Assembly: GCA_046328505.1 (NCBI GenBank)
Contig: JAXLWL010000003.1
Coordinates: 620,001-684,000 of the forward strand
Source of the DNA: JBDHWG01 sp046328505
GTDB taxonomy: Bacteria; Chloroflexota; Anaerolineae; Epilineales; JAHCIE01
Reading direction: 5' to 3'
DNA: 64,000 nucleotides
The notes under the pieces are model-generated. The model was not told the DNA's origin and made no database searches. It saw only the letters and a program-made list of their open reading frames with translations. How positions within the stretch are numbered: the stretch's first letter is position 1; each line of letters opens with the position of its first letter. A program made the translations under genes and the position numbers. Below are positions 42,192 through 51,146 of this stretch, piece after piece.

Positions 42192-43841
42192 ATGCTAGGG
42201 CAAATGATGGATTACCAGCTCACCCTGACCCCCCTGCTCGACCGCGCGCGCCGCCTCTTCCCCAACAAGGTTGTCTCGACCAAGATTCCCGGCGGCATGG
42301 AGCGGATGACCTACGCCCAGATCGCCGAGCGGGCAGCGCGCCTCGCCAGCTCCCTGGAGCGCCTGGGAATCAAGCGTGGCGAGCGGGTCGCGACGTTCGC
42401 CTGGAACAACAACCGCCATCTTGAGCTGTATTTCGCCGTTCCGTGCATGGGCGCCGTCCTGCACCCCCTCAACATCCGTCTCTCCGCCGACCAGGTCGCA
42501 TTCATCGCTCAGCACGCCGATGACCAGGTCATCTTCGTCGACCCGACGCTCATCCCACTCGTCGAGAAGTTTGCCCCGTCGCTCAAGAACATTCGCTTCT
42601 ACGTCATCATGGGCGACAAAGTGCCGGAGGGCACGACCCTCAGCCCGGTCTACGCCTACGAAGACCTGATCGCGACCGGCGACCCTGGCTTCGCCTGGCC
42701 CAAGATCGACGAGCAGGAAGCCGCGGCGATGTGCTACACCTCCGGCACGACCGGCAATCCGCGCGGCGTCGTCTACTCTCACCGCGCCATCTTCCTGCAC
42801 GCGATGGGGCTCGGTATGGCCGACAACTTTGGCATTACTGAGCGCGACGTGTTCATGCCCGTCGTGCCAATGTTTCACGTTCTCGCCTGGGGCACGCCCT
42901 TCATCGCTACAATGCTCGGCGCGACGGTCGTCTTCCCCGGCCAGTTCCTCACCCCGCCCGACCTGGCCGACCTTATTGCGACGGAGCAGGTCACCCTCGC
43001 CGCCGGCGTCCCGACGCTGTGGATCGGCATGAGCCAGGTCATGGATAAGGAGCCTCGCGACCTCAGCAGCTTGCGGGCGATCATCGCCGGCGGCGCGCCC
43101 GTGCCGCGGTCGCTCATTGAAACTTACGAGAAGAAGTACGGCGTCACCATGGTGCAGGGCTGGGGAATGACCGAGATGTCCCCCGTCGGGGCCATGAGCC
43201 ACCTCAAGAGCTACCAGCTCGATCTCCCGCAAGAGCAGCGCATCGCCCTTCGCGCCAAGACCGGCCGCCCGGTGCCCGGCGTCGAGGTACGCGTCGTGGA
43301 CGAGGATGGTCAGGAGCTGCCGTGGGACGGCGAGGCGGTGGGCGAGCTCCAGGTGCGCGGGCCGTGGATCGTGGGCAGCTACTACAACGACGCGCGCTCG
43401 GCCGACGCGTTCCAGGACGGCTGGTTCCGCACGGGCGACGTGGTCAACATCGACCCCGAGGGGTTCATTCAGATCGTGGACCGCATCAAGGACCTGGTGA
43501 AGAGCGGCGGCGAGTGGATTTCGAGCGTCGATCTCGAAAACGCCATCATGGCCTATCCTAAGGTCCTGGAAGCGAGCGTCGTCGCCATCCCCCACCCAAA
43601 GTGGCAGGAGCGCCCGCTGGCGTGCGTCGTCCCCAAGCCAGAGTACAAGGACAGCCTGACGAAGGATGAACTGTACGCCTACCTGACGCCGCTGTTCCCG
43701 AAGTGGTCGCTGCCGGACGACATCGTGTTCATCGAGGCCGTGCCCAAAACGAGCGTCGGCAAGTTCGACAAGAAGGTGCTGCGCGCCCAATTCGGCGATT
43801 ATCACGCCGCCGCCGAGGCAGGCACCGAACAAACCTCGTAG
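42192..43841 (+). CDS. long/medium-chain acyl-CoA synthetase (AMP-forming)
   Basis: 549 residues of the ANL superfamily. AMP-binding motifs are YTSGTTGNPRGVVYSHR (P-loop), GWGMTEMSP (A5), WFRTGDVVNIDPEGF (A7-A8) and IVDRIKDLVKSGGEWIS. The C-terminal catalytic Lys lies in PKTSVGKFDKK. It would activate a fatty or aryl acid to an acyl-CoA via acyl-AMP. AAGGAGG sits 6 bases upstream of ATG 42192. Confidence 0.92.
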   Translation: MLGQMMDYQLTLTPLLDRARRLFPNKVVSTKIPGGMERMTYAQIAERAARLASSLERLGIKRGERVATFAWNNNRHLELYFAVPCMGAVLHPLNIRLSADQVAFIAQHADDQVIFVDPTLIPLVEKFAPSLKNIRFYVIMGDKVPEGTTLSPVYAYEDLIATGDPGFAWPKIDEQEAAAMCYTSGTTGNPRGVVYSHRAIFLHAMGLGMADNFGITERDVFMPVVPMFHVLAWGTPFIATMLGATVVFPGQFLTPPDLADLIATEQVTLAAGVPTLWIGMSQVMDKEPRDLSSLRAIIAGGAPVPRSLIETYEKKYGVTMVQGWGMTEMSPVGAMSHLKSYQLDLPQEQRIALRAKTGRPVPGVEVRVVDEDGQELPWDGEAVGELQVRGPWIVGSYYNDARSADAFQDGWFRTGDVVNIDPEGFIQIVDRIKDLVKSGGEWISSVDLENAIMAYPKVLEASVVAIPHPKWQERPLACVVPKPEYKDSLTKDELYAYLTPLFPKWSLPDDIVFIEAVPKTSVGKFDKKVLRAQFGDYHAAAEAGTEQTS

Positions 43842-43854
43842 AGATTCGCCGGAC

Positions 43855-43903
43855 GGTAGAGACGCGCCATGGCGCGTCTCCATCGCATGTCGCGTCTCTA
43901 CCT
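43855..43903. repeat. GTAGAGACGCGCC palindrome with extended arm
   Basis: The 28-base palindrome seen after the HtrA gene is present here with a partial third half-site (TCGCGTCTCTACC). Confidence 0.8.
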
Positions 43904-43932
43904 CATCTCGCGTCAGCCCGAACGCCGCAGGC

Positions 43933-43962
43933 TTGACAAATTAGCCAACCACGTGATATAAT
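43933..43962 (+). promoter_or_regulatory. consensus sigma-70 promoter, likely for the BTAD regulator gene
   Basis: TTGACA at 43933-43938, 18 bases, then TATAAT at 43957-43962. The next real gene begins about 290 bases downstream, so the transcript would carry palindromic element G in its leader. A short frame at 43969-44175 lies in the same stretch but is mostly repeat sequence. Confidence 0.7.
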
Positions 43963-44033
43963 GGCGCGATGCTGGCGCGAGGGCTGCCGAACTCGCTAAT
44001 ACCAAACCTCCTTGGAAAGGCTGCAAAGCCAGC

Positions 44034-44176
44034 GTCATTGCGAGGGGGCGGCTTCCGGGGGTGTGGGGGCGAAGCTCCCCACGGACGGAGCAATCTCACC
44101 ACGGGCAAAGGGTTCGCCACCGGGATAGACGGCCGGTCGCAAGGGCGAGAGATTGCTTCGCTTCGCTCGCAATGAC
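44034..44176. repeat. GTCATTGCG...CGCAATGAC palindromic element, copy G
   Basis: 143 bases; the left arm carries an extra GGGGGCGAAGCTCCCCAC palindrome, as in copy D. It sits between the promoter at 43933 and the BTAD gene. Confidence 0.85.
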
Positions 44177-44253
44177 AGCCTTTCTATATGCGCCTGGTAT
44201 AAGAGCGGTTCGCTGTGTAAGATATGGGGGAGTCAGGCTGTCGAGGGTACTTT

Positions 44254-47200
44254 ATGACGCCTTCTGCACTCCAGATATGTCTGCTGGGCGGCTACCGGGT
44301 TGACTATGACACAAGCCCGGTGTCCGCCCTGAACACGCCTCGCCTCCAGGCGCTTCTCGCCTACCTGTGCCTCCACGCCGATCTTCCCCAATCCCGCCAA
44401 CATATCGCCTTTCAGCTCTGGCCCGACACGCCTGAGACCCACGCGCGCAACAATCTCCGGCAACTCCTGTACCAGCTCCGCCACGCCCTCCCGAACGCGG
44501 ATGACTATCTCGTCATAGACGGGAACGCTATCACCTGGCGCTCTGGCCGCGGCCAGGAGATTGATGTTCGCAGCTTCAGCCAGGCGCTGCGCGATGCCGA
44601 CGCGGCCGAGCAGGCCGGCGACATCAAGGCGGCACGGCGCTGCTATGAGCAAGCGCTCGACCTCTACCGGGGCGACTTGCTGCCCGGCTGCTATGACGAC
44701 TGGATTCAGCCGGAGCGCGATAAGCTTCGCGAGCAGTACCGGATCGCCCACGCCCGCCTTGCCCAGATACTCGAACAGGAGCGGGACTACGCGGAGGCAA
44801 TCCGGATTGCTCAATCCCTTGTCCGCCTCGATCCCCTCGACGAGAACAGCTACGTCCTGCTGATGCGCCTCCACGCCCTAACCCGCGACCGCGCCGCCGT
44901 CCGCCGGATCTATCTGGCCGCTATCGAGAGGTTCAGCGAAGAGCTAGGGGTCGAGCCGGGTGAGGCACTGCGGCAGGGGTTCGAGACGGCCCGGGGCCTG
45001 CTCGTCGCGCCGCCAGCCCTTTCGGCCCGCGATGCAGCCTCTCAAACGCCTGTCGGTCTGGTCGGCCGACAGCGCGAGTGGCGGGCGCTGCTGGCGACAT
45101 GGCAGGCGGCCACACATGGCGCTGCCCAGATGGCGCTCATCGAGGGTGAAGCGGGCATCGGCAAGTCGCGCCTCGCCGAAGAGCTATACACGTGGGCTCA
45201 GGGCCAGGGATTCGCCGCCGCCTACACCCGGTCCTATGCGGCGGAGGGCCGCCTGTCCCTCGCACCGGTCACTAATTGGCTGCGAAGCGCACCCATCCGC
45301 CCACATCTTTCTACCTTGAGCGATATCTGGCTAACGGAGGTGAGCCGCCTGCTGCCGGAGCTTCTGGCGGATATGCCGCAGCTGCCGCGCCCTGAGCCGA
45401 TCGGGGAGTACGGTCAGCGCCAGCGCTTCTTCGAAGCCTTGGCCCACGCCGTCCTGGCCGCGCCGCGTCCGCTGCTGCTCTGGATCGATGACCTTCAATG
45501 GTGCGACTCCGAGACGCTGGAGTGGCTGCACTTCCTGCTACGCTTCGAACCGCGCAGCGAGTTGCTCATCGTCGGGACAGCCCGCGTTGAGGAGTCTCTT
45601 CCCCACGCTCCCCTGGCCGCGCTGACGCAGCAACTCCGCAGCGAAGGCAGCCTGGCTGCCATAGAACTCCGCCCCCTGGATGCCGCCGAGACCGCGCGTC
45701 TGGCATCCCAGATCGAGGGCCGCGCGCTCGACGAGGCAGCCGCTCTCCGGCTTTTCCGCGCGACTGAGGGCAACCCGTTGTTCGTCGTCGAAACGGTGCG
45801 GGCAGGGATGGGAAGCGCGCTTGCCGGCGAAGGGTACAAGGCGCCGGCGGCCGATAAAGCCTACGAGCTTCCGCCGCGGGCCTACGCCGTTCTCGCCGGG
45901 CGTCTGGCCCAACTCTCAGATTCGGCGCGGCACGTAGCCGAGCGCGCCGCCGTGATTGGGCGAGAGTTTACCCTCGACACTCTCCTGCACGCGGGCGATG
46001 AAGATGAAGCCGCCGTCGTTCAGGCCCTCGACGAGCTTTGGTACAAGCGCATCATCCGCGAGCAGGCCCCGAACCTGTTCGACTTCACCCACGACAAACT
46101 GCGCGAAGTCGCCTACGCCGAGATGGGCGCGCCGCAGCGCCGCGTTCTGCACCGCCACGTCGCGCAGGCGCTCGAGGCGCTCAACGCCGACACCCTTGAT
46201 GCGGTGAGCGCGCAGATTGCGGCGCAGTACGAGCAGGGCGGCGCGATCGAGCAGGCTATCCCATACTATCAGCGTGCCGCCGCCGTCGCTGCGAGCGTGT
46301 ACGCCAACGCCGACGCCATCGCTCTGCTCAACCGAGCGCTCATGCTTCTAGCCGGGACAGCACCGGGCATGCGTCGCGACTCGCGGGAACTCGCTCTGCT
46401 ACTCGCGCTGGCCACCCTCTACCGTATCACCAGAGGCTGGACGTCGCCAGAAACAGAACGCGTCGTTAAGCGCAGCTTGATGCTAAGCGAAAAGGTGGGT
46501 ACTGTTTTTCAGCGCGCGCAGGCCATGTACAGCGCCCACACCTACTACGTCGTCTCAGCCCAGCTAAACAAGGTCGAGAGCGAGTATCCTGAGTTGAACC
46601 GGCTGTTCCTGCAGGCGGGTGAAGAATCCCCGTTTTTTGCTGCGATTATGTATGCCGGCGCGCGACTGCACGCGGGACACATAGCGGAGGCGAGAGAACT
46701 GTTCGAGCGCATGCTGTCTGTGCGCGACGACGGACAAGTCCGCGACGTGCAGATGTCCCACGGCATCAACTACCGGGCGCATGGCTACGCCTGGAACGCG
46801 CACGCGCTGTGGTGCCTGGGCTACCCACAGTCCGCTTATGAGTGCGCAACGCGCGCTGTCGAAATCGCGCGCGAGTTTGCCCAGCCCTTCAACCAGGCGC
46901 TCACTATCACCTATCTGGCGATGCTCCAGGAGTTTCGATCGGACACCTCGACGTTCCGCGCTCACGCAGAGACGGCCGCGGCTATCTCTCAGGCTTATGA
47001 GGCGCCGTACTATGCCGCGTGGGCCGAGGTCCTCGTGGCTTTCGCTCTCGCCGCGCAGGAGCCCTCTCCGACCAGTCTCGCCGGTTTACGAGAGGCGATC
47101 GATGCCTTGACCACCACCGGCACCCGCCTGCGCCTCCCCTATTTCCTGTCGCTTGCTGCTCGTGCGTATTGGCGCGCCGGCGATCTCGACGCCGCGATGA

Positions 47201-47613
47201 ACGCGGTCGAGGAAGCGTTCGAGGCGTCGCTTCACACGAACGAGCGATGGTGGGATGGCGAGCTGCACCGGCTGCGCGGCGAGCTCCTGCACGCTCAGGG
47301 CGCGGATGGCGAAGACGTCGAAAACGCCTTCCGGCGCGCCCTCGAGATCGCGCGATCTCAGGAGGCCAAATCAATTGAGCTCCGCGCCGCGACGAGCCTC
47401 GCTCAATCTTGGCTAGCGCAGGGCCGCGCCGCTGAAGCGCGGCAAGTCCTCGTTCCCGTCTACGAGTGGTTCACTGAAGGCTTTGACACGCCTGACCTGC
47501 GCGCGGCTCAGGCCGTCATCGCGCAACTTCCGGGCCGTCATCGCGAGGAGGACGACTTCCGGAGGGGTGAGGGGCGAAGCTTCCCACGGACGAAGCGATC
47601 TCCCGACAGATGA
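44254..47613 (+). CDS. BTAD-type transcriptional activator with AAA/NACHT-like ATPase and TPR region
   Basis: 1119 residues. The N-terminus has a SARP-like winged helix (ICLLGGYRVDYD, RQHIAFQLWPDTPETHARNN), then a BTAD helical domain (DLYRGDLLPGCYDDWIQPER to about 250). A P-loop ATPase follows: Walker A GEAGIGKSRL and Walker B LLLWIDDLQWCD. A long TPR-like helical region makes up the C-terminal half. Such regulators are LuxR-LAL/AfsR-like switches that activate nearby genes in response to a ligand. The final 25 or so residues (from RHREEDDFRRGEG on) are encoded by a palindromic repeat. ATG 44224 is an alternative start. Confidence 0.88.
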   Translation: MTPSALQICLLGGYRVDYDTSPVSALNTPRLQALLAYLCLHADLPQSRQHIAFQLWPDTPETHARNNLRQLLYQLRHALPNADDYLVIDGNAITWRSGRGQEIDVRSFSQALRDADAAEQAGDIKAARRCYEQALDLYRGDLLPGCYDDWIQPERDKLREQYRIAHARLAQILEQERDYAEAIRIAQSLVRLDPLDENSYVLLMRLHALTRDRAAVRRIYLAAIERFSEELGVEPGEALRQGFETARGLLVAPPALSARDAASQTPVGLVGRQREWRALLATWQAATHGAAQMALIEGEAGIGKSRLAEELYTWAQGQGFAAAYTRSYAAEGRLSLAPVTNWLRSAPIRPHLSTLSDIWLTEVSRLLPELLADMPQLPRPEPIGEYGQRQRFFEALAHAVLAAPRPLLLWIDDLQWCDSETLEWLHFLLRFEPRSELLIVGTARVEESLPHAPLAALTQQLRSEGSLAAIELRPLDAAETARLASQIEGRALDEAAALRLFRATEGNPLFVVETVRAGMGSALAGEGYKAPAADKAYELPPRAYAVLAGRLAQLSDSARHVAERAAVIGREFTLDTLLHAGDEDEAAVVQALDELWYKRIIREQAPNLFDFTHDKLREVAYAEMGAPQRRVLHRHVAQALEALNADTLDAVSAQIAAQYEQGGAIEQAIPYYQRAAAVAASVYANADAIALLNRALMLLAGTAPGMRRDSRELALLLALATLYRITRGWTSPETERVVKRSLMLSEKVGTVFQRAQAMYSAHTYYVVSAQLNKVESEYPELNRLFLQAGEESPFFAAIMYAGARLHAGHIAEARELFERMLSVRDDGQVRDVQMSHGINYRAHGYAWNAHALWCLGYPQSAYECATRAVEIAREFAQPFNQALTITYLAMLQEFRSDTSTFRAHAETAAAISQAYEAPYYAAWAEVLVAFALAAQEPSPTSLAGLREAIDALTTTGTRLRLPYFLSLAARAYWRAGDLDAAMNAVEEAFEASLHTNERWWDGELHRLRGELLHAQGADGEDVENAFRRALEIARSQEAKSIELRAATSLAQSWLAQGRAAEARQVLVPVYEWFTEGFDTPDLRAAQAVIAQLPGRHREEDDFRRGEGRSFPRTKRSPDR

Positions 47614-47684
47614 AACGCACGCGATGGCGGCTTAGGGTACCTGTCACATGGGTGGGGGATTGCTTCGCTCACGCTCGCAATGAC
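47537..47684. repeat. GTCATTGCG-type palindromic element, copy H, overlapping the BTAD gene end
   Basis: It begins at GTCATCGCGAGG inside the BTAD gene and ends CGCAATGAC at 47684. The stop codon of the gene (47611-47613) is supplied by the element, which includes the same GCGAAGCTTCCCACGGACGA arm as copy G. Confidence 0.85.
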
Positions 47685-47784
47685 AGCCGTTTATCCTGCT
47701 ATCGGCTAACGCCCCAAATAACGCCTGGCTAACGGGCCACATGATAGACTACCTCCAATCATCCACCATGATAAGGAGGTCACG

Positions 47785-49185
47785 ATGGCAGCGACAGTTT
47801 CTGTGGTGTTCGGCGAACAGGCGCTAGCGACACTTCGTGGGCAGGTGCGGGGGCAGGTCATTCTGCCCGGTGACGTGGACTATGAGACGGCGCGCAAGCT
47901 CTACAACGGCATGATCGACAAGCGCCCGGCCATCATCGTGCGCGTGGCCGATGTCGCCGACGTGATTAGCGCCGTCAACTTCGCGCGAGAGAATCAGCTC
48001 GACCTCGCCATTCGCGGCGGCAGCCACAACGGCCCCGGCCTCGGCTCCGTGGACAACGGCCTGGTAGTCGACCTGTCGCACCTCCGCGACGTGCGCGTCG
48101 ACCCATCCAACAACACGGTGCGCGTTGGCGGCGGCGCCGTGTGGGGCGATGTCGACCACGCCACGCATCCGTTCGGCCTGGCGGTTCCGTGCGGCTTCGT
48201 TTCCAGCACGGGCGTGGGCGGCCTGACGCTCGGCGGCGGCATCGGTTATCTCACCCGCAAGTACGGCCTGACCATTGACAACCTGCTCAGCGTCGACATG
48301 GTTCTCGCCGATGGGCGCTTCGTCATGGCCAGCGCCGACGAGAACGCCGACTTGTTCTGGGCTGTGCGCGGCGGCGGCGGCAACTTTGGCGTTGTGACCT
48401 CGTTCCTCTTCCGCGGCCAGCCGGTGCACACCGTCTACGGCGGCCCCATGTTCTGGCCCCTGGATCAGGCGGCGCAGGTGCTCAAGTTCTGGCAAGACCT
48501 TATCCTGAACTCGCCCGATGAGCACAACGGGTGGTTCGCCTTCGCAGCAGTGCCGCCGGTCGCCCCCTTCCCGGAGCAGTATCAGACGAAAACGATGGCC
48601 GCCGTGGTGTGGTGCTACACCGGCCCGCTCGAAAACGGCGAGGCGGCGTTCAGGCCCATCCGCGAGGCCATCCCGCCGGCCATCGACTTCGTCGGCCCGA
48701 TTCCGTTCCCCGTGCTGCAGACCATGTTCGACGCTCTCTTCCCGGCCGGCTTGCAGTGGTACTGGCGCAACGACTTCTTCAACCACTATGATGACCACAT
48801 GATCGATCTGCACGTGAAGTACGGCTCACAGCTGCCGACGATGTTTTCGACCATGCATATCTACCCCATCAACGGCGCGGCAGGACGCGTCGCCAGGGAT
48901 GCGACGGCGTGGGATTACCGCGACGCCAACTTCTCCCAGGTCACTGTGGGTGTAAGCCCCGATCCGGCCGACAATGCGCGGATGACCACCTGGGCCAAGG
49001 ACTACTGGCTGGCGATGCACCCGTACTCCGCTGGCGGCGGTTATCTGAACATGATGATGGACGAAGGCGAGGATCCGGTGAAGAACTCGTACCGGGCGAA
49101 CCACGCCCACCTGGCCGAGATCAAGGCCAAGTACGACCCGACCAACTTCTTCCACGTCAACCAGAACATCAAGCCCGCGGGCTGA
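47785..49185 (+). CDS. FAD-linked oxidase, berberine-bridge-enzyme type
   Basis: 466 residues: an FAD-binding PCMH/VAO-type N-terminal domain with His81 in IRGGSHNGPG, the usual site of covalent FAD attachment; TGVGGLTLGGGIGYLTRKYG as the second FAD block; and a C-terminal BBE-like segment YRANHAHLAEIKAKYDPTNFFHVNQNI, where the Y-x-x-x-x-x-x-x-L-x-x-x-K-x-x-Y-D-P-x-x-x-F pattern is diagnostic. The Cys used for bicovalent flavin binding is not evident. It oxidises an unknown alcohol or sugar with oxygen. AAGGAGGTC lies just before ATG 47785. Confidence 0.92.
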   Translation: MAATVSVVFGEQALATLRGQVRGQVILPGDVDYETARKLYNGMIDKRPAIIVRVADVADVISAVNFARENQLDLAIRGGSHNGPGLGSVDNGLVVDLSHLRDVRVDPSNNTVRVGGGAVWGDVDHATHPFGLAVPCGFVSSTGVGGLTLGGGIGYLTRKYGLTIDNLLSVDMVLADGRFVMASADENADLFWAVRGGGGNFGVVTSFLFRGQPVHTVYGGPMFWPLDQAAQVLKFWQDLILNSPDEHNGWFAFAAVPPVAPFPEQYQTKTMAAVVWCYTGPLENGEAAFRPIREAIPPAIDFVGPIPFPVLQTMFDALFPAGLQWYWRNDFFNHYDDHMIDLHVKYGSQLPTMFSTMHIYPINGAAGRVARDATAWDYRDANFSQVTVGVSPDPADNARMTTWAKDYWLAMHPYSAGGGYLNMMMDEGEDPVKNSYRANHAHLAEIKAKYDPTNFFHVNQNIKPAG

Positions 49186-49204
49186 ACACTCGCCTGACCG
49201 GAAA

Positions 49205-49243
49205 CAAGGGTGGAGCCGGGCCTCGCTCGGCCCCACCCTTGTG
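49205..49243 (+). terminator. hairpin after the FAD oxidase gene
   Basis: AAGGGTGGAGCCGGGC pairs with GGCCCCACCCTT across a short loop. There is no clear uridine run, so it is only a probable terminator. Confidence 0.55.
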
Positions 49244-49261
49244 CTTCATGTTGTCAACCCA

Positions 49262-49291
49262 TTGACACGAAAGGCCGTAGTCTGCTATAAT
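49262..49291 (+). promoter_or_regulatory. consensus sigma-70 promoter for the SnoaL-like gene
   Basis: TTGACA at 49262-49267, 18 bases, TATAAT at 49286-49291; the gene starts 73 bases further on. Confidence 0.8.
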
Positions 49292-49363
49292 AGCAAAACC
49301 GCTTAAGGTGGCGCACGTGGAAAGGTGTCAATCCGGTTCAAGTGTTGGCCAACGGAGGCTTGC

Positions 49364-49792
49364 ATGTCCACGGAACAGAATAAGACGGCCGTGTTGCGAA
49401 CTTTCAACGAAGCGTGGAATGAGAAGAAGCTGGCGATGCTGCGCGAGGTGATCGCAGAGGGAGCGGTCTATTATAACCCGTCTACCCCGCAACCCCTCCT
49501 AGGCCCGGAAGGGCAGGAGATGTTCATCGGCGGCTTCCACGTCGCGTTCCCGGATACTCACTTTACTATCGAAGACGTCGTGGCTGAAGGGGACAAAGTC
49601 GTCGTGCGCTGGGCGGCGTCCGGCACGAACCAGGGGCCATTGATGGGCATGCCGGCGACAGGCAAGAGGGTAACCGTCAGGGGAATGACGATGTTCACAG
49701 TCCGCGACGGCATGGTGCAGGAGAGTTGGACGAACTGGGACACGCTGGCCATGTTGCAGCAGCTTGGTATTGTTCCGATGCCCCAAAGCTAA
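49364..49792 (+). CDS. SnoaL-like polyketide-cyclase-fold protein
   Basis: 142 residues of the NTF2/SnoaL fold: NKTAVLRTFNEAWNEKKLAML, YYNPSTPQPLLGPEG, GGFHVAFPDTHFTIEDVVAEGDKVVVRW, TGKRVTVRGMTMFTVRDGMV and ESWTNWDTLAMLQQLG. The last block with W-x-N-W-D is typical of SnoaL-like ester cyclases and many small-molecule hydrolases. ATG 49364 has ACGGAGG at good spacing. A strong promoter and terminator bracket the gene, so it is expressed alone. Confidence 0.9.
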   Translation: MSTEQNKTAVLRTFNEAWNEKKLAMLREVIAEGAVYYNPSTPQPLLGPEGQEMFIGGFHVAFPDTHFTIEDVVAEGDKVVVRWAASGTNQGPLMGMPATGKRVTVRGMTMFTVRDGMVQESWTNWDTLAMLQQLGIVPMPQS

Positions 49793-49810
49793 GGGGGAAT
49801 GAGTCAGGGC

Positions 49811-49844
49811 GGCGGCGGTCCATCATGCGGACCGCCGCTTTTTT
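49811..49844 (+). terminator. intrinsic terminator after the SnoaL-like gene
   Basis: GCGGCGGTCC pairs with GGACCGCCGC across ATCATGC, followed by TTTTTT. It lies between convergent genes and could serve both. Confidence 0.9.
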
Positions 49845-49847
49845 CTC

Positions 49848-50984
49848 CTATTCTTCGGCGCAGTCCTCCAGGAAGCCCAGGAGGGCGCGCTCCTCGGCGC
49901 GCAGCCCCGCGACAGGGACGCCCTCCTCGCTGGCCTGGCGCTCCAGCGCGTCGCGCAGCGTCCCGTCCATGTACGCCTGGATAACGTTCGGATGGATGTA
50001 GCTCTTGCGGCACACGGCGCGCGTGTTGCCCAACGCGCCCGCGACGTTGTCTATCGCCTGGACGACGACCTTCTTCGCCGCCGTCTGCGATTTCGCCGGC
50101 TCCTGCTCCCACAGTGCCTCGGCCGCCAGGACCGTCCCCGCCCACGTGCGGAAATCCTTGGCCGTGAAGTCCTCGCCGGTAATCTCCTTCAAGTAGGCGT
50201 TGACATCGCCCGACGTGATGGATTCCGTCTCGCCGTCCTCGTCGAGGTACTGGAACAGGCGCTGGCCGGGTAGATCCTGGCAGCGTCTCACGATGCTCGC
50301 CAGGCGGCGATCCTTGATGTCGATCTGGTGGTCCTTGCCGCTCTTGCCGCGAAACTCAAACTCGACCTTCGTGCCGCTTATGTTGACGTGCTCGTCCAGC
50401 ATCGTCGTCAGGCCGTAGGAGTTGTTCTTGGTGGCGTACTCGTCGTTGCCGACGCGGATGTGTGTCTCCTCCAGCAAACGCACGACCGCCGCCAGCACCT
50501 TCTCCTTCGGCAGGCTAGGCCGCGCCAGGTCCAGCTGGACGCGCTCGCGGATGCGCGGCAGGGCATGGCCGAACAGGATCATGCGCGTGTACTTCGTCGC
50601 GTCGCGCGCCTCGCGCCAGCGCGGGTGGTAGCGGTACTGCTTGCGGCCCTTGGCGTCGCGCGCCGTCGCCTGAATGTGGCCGTTGGGGTTGGGCGAGATC
50701 CAGACGTCGGTCCACGCGGGCGGGATGGCGAGGGAGCGGAGGCGCTTCAGCTCAGACGGGTCCTTGATGGGCTTGCCGTCGAGGCCGACGTAGCTCCAGC
50801 TCTTGCCCGCGCGCTTGCGCCGGATGCCCGGCTCGTCGTCGGAGACGTACTCCAGCCCCGCCGCCTCCGCCGCCTGCACCGGATCGGTGATAAGCTCCAG
50901 GGCGCGCCGCTTGCGCCCAACCCGCTGTCGCCGCGCCGCGCCCTTCCCGTTTGTCGTCTCTAGCTTGCTCTGCCGTGCCGCCAT
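49848..50984 (-). CDS. type IB DNA topoisomerase
   Basis: 378 residues, the usual size of bacterial/poxvirus-like topoisomerase IB. The N-terminal domain includes GIRRKRAGKSWSYVGLDGKP and PAWTDVWISP. The catalytic domain has DATKYTRMILFGHALPRIR, HIRVGNDEYATKNNSYGLTTM, KDFRTWAGTVLAAE and the nucleophile Tyr329 in CRKSYIHP. It would relax supercoils by transient 3'-phosphotyrosyl nicking without ATP. ATG 50984 is the start. Confidence 0.93.
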   Translation of the reverse strand: MAARQSKLETTNGKGAARRQRVGRKRRALELITDPVQAAEAAGLEYVSDDEPGIRRKRAGKSWSYVGLDGKPIKDPSELKRLRSLAIPPAWTDVWISPNPNGHIQATARDAKGRKQYRYHPRWREARDATKYTRMILFGHALPRIRERVQLDLARPSLPKEKVLAAVVRLLEETHIRVGNDEYATKNNSYGLTTMLDEHVNISGTKVEFEFRGKSGKDHQIDIKDRRLASIVRRCQDLPGQRLFQYLDEDGETESITSGDVNAYLKEITGEDFTAKDFRTWAGTVLAAEALWEQEPAKSQTAAKKVVVQAIDNVAGALGNTRAVCRKSYIHPNVIQAYMDGTLRDALERQASEEGVPVAGLRAEERALLGFLEDCAEE

Positions 50985-51146
50985 CTCTTCCCACTTTCCA
51001 ACTCGTCAAGCGAACCCCCTGGACCATGAACGTCACAAGAGGCGACGAAACACGCGAGAGGATGCGCTGGGGGCATTCCTTTTCGCGTCCTTTCGCCACT
51101 ATTCGTGGTCCAACAACTTTCCCTAAGCAAAGGCTATACCAACACT

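Noticed and set aside
42195..43883. 562-codon minus-strand frame opposite the acyl-CoA synthetase
   Set aside because: The plus strand has complete ANL motifs and a perfect ribosome site; the minus frame has no recognisable feature.
43969..44175. 68-codon frame just downstream of the consensus promoter at 43933
   Set aside because: About two thirds of it is palindromic element G, and it lacks a ribosome site; more likely untranslated leader.
50985..51146. Feature in the gap upstream of the topoisomerase IB gene
   Set aside because: No gene, hairpin or recognisable site was found.
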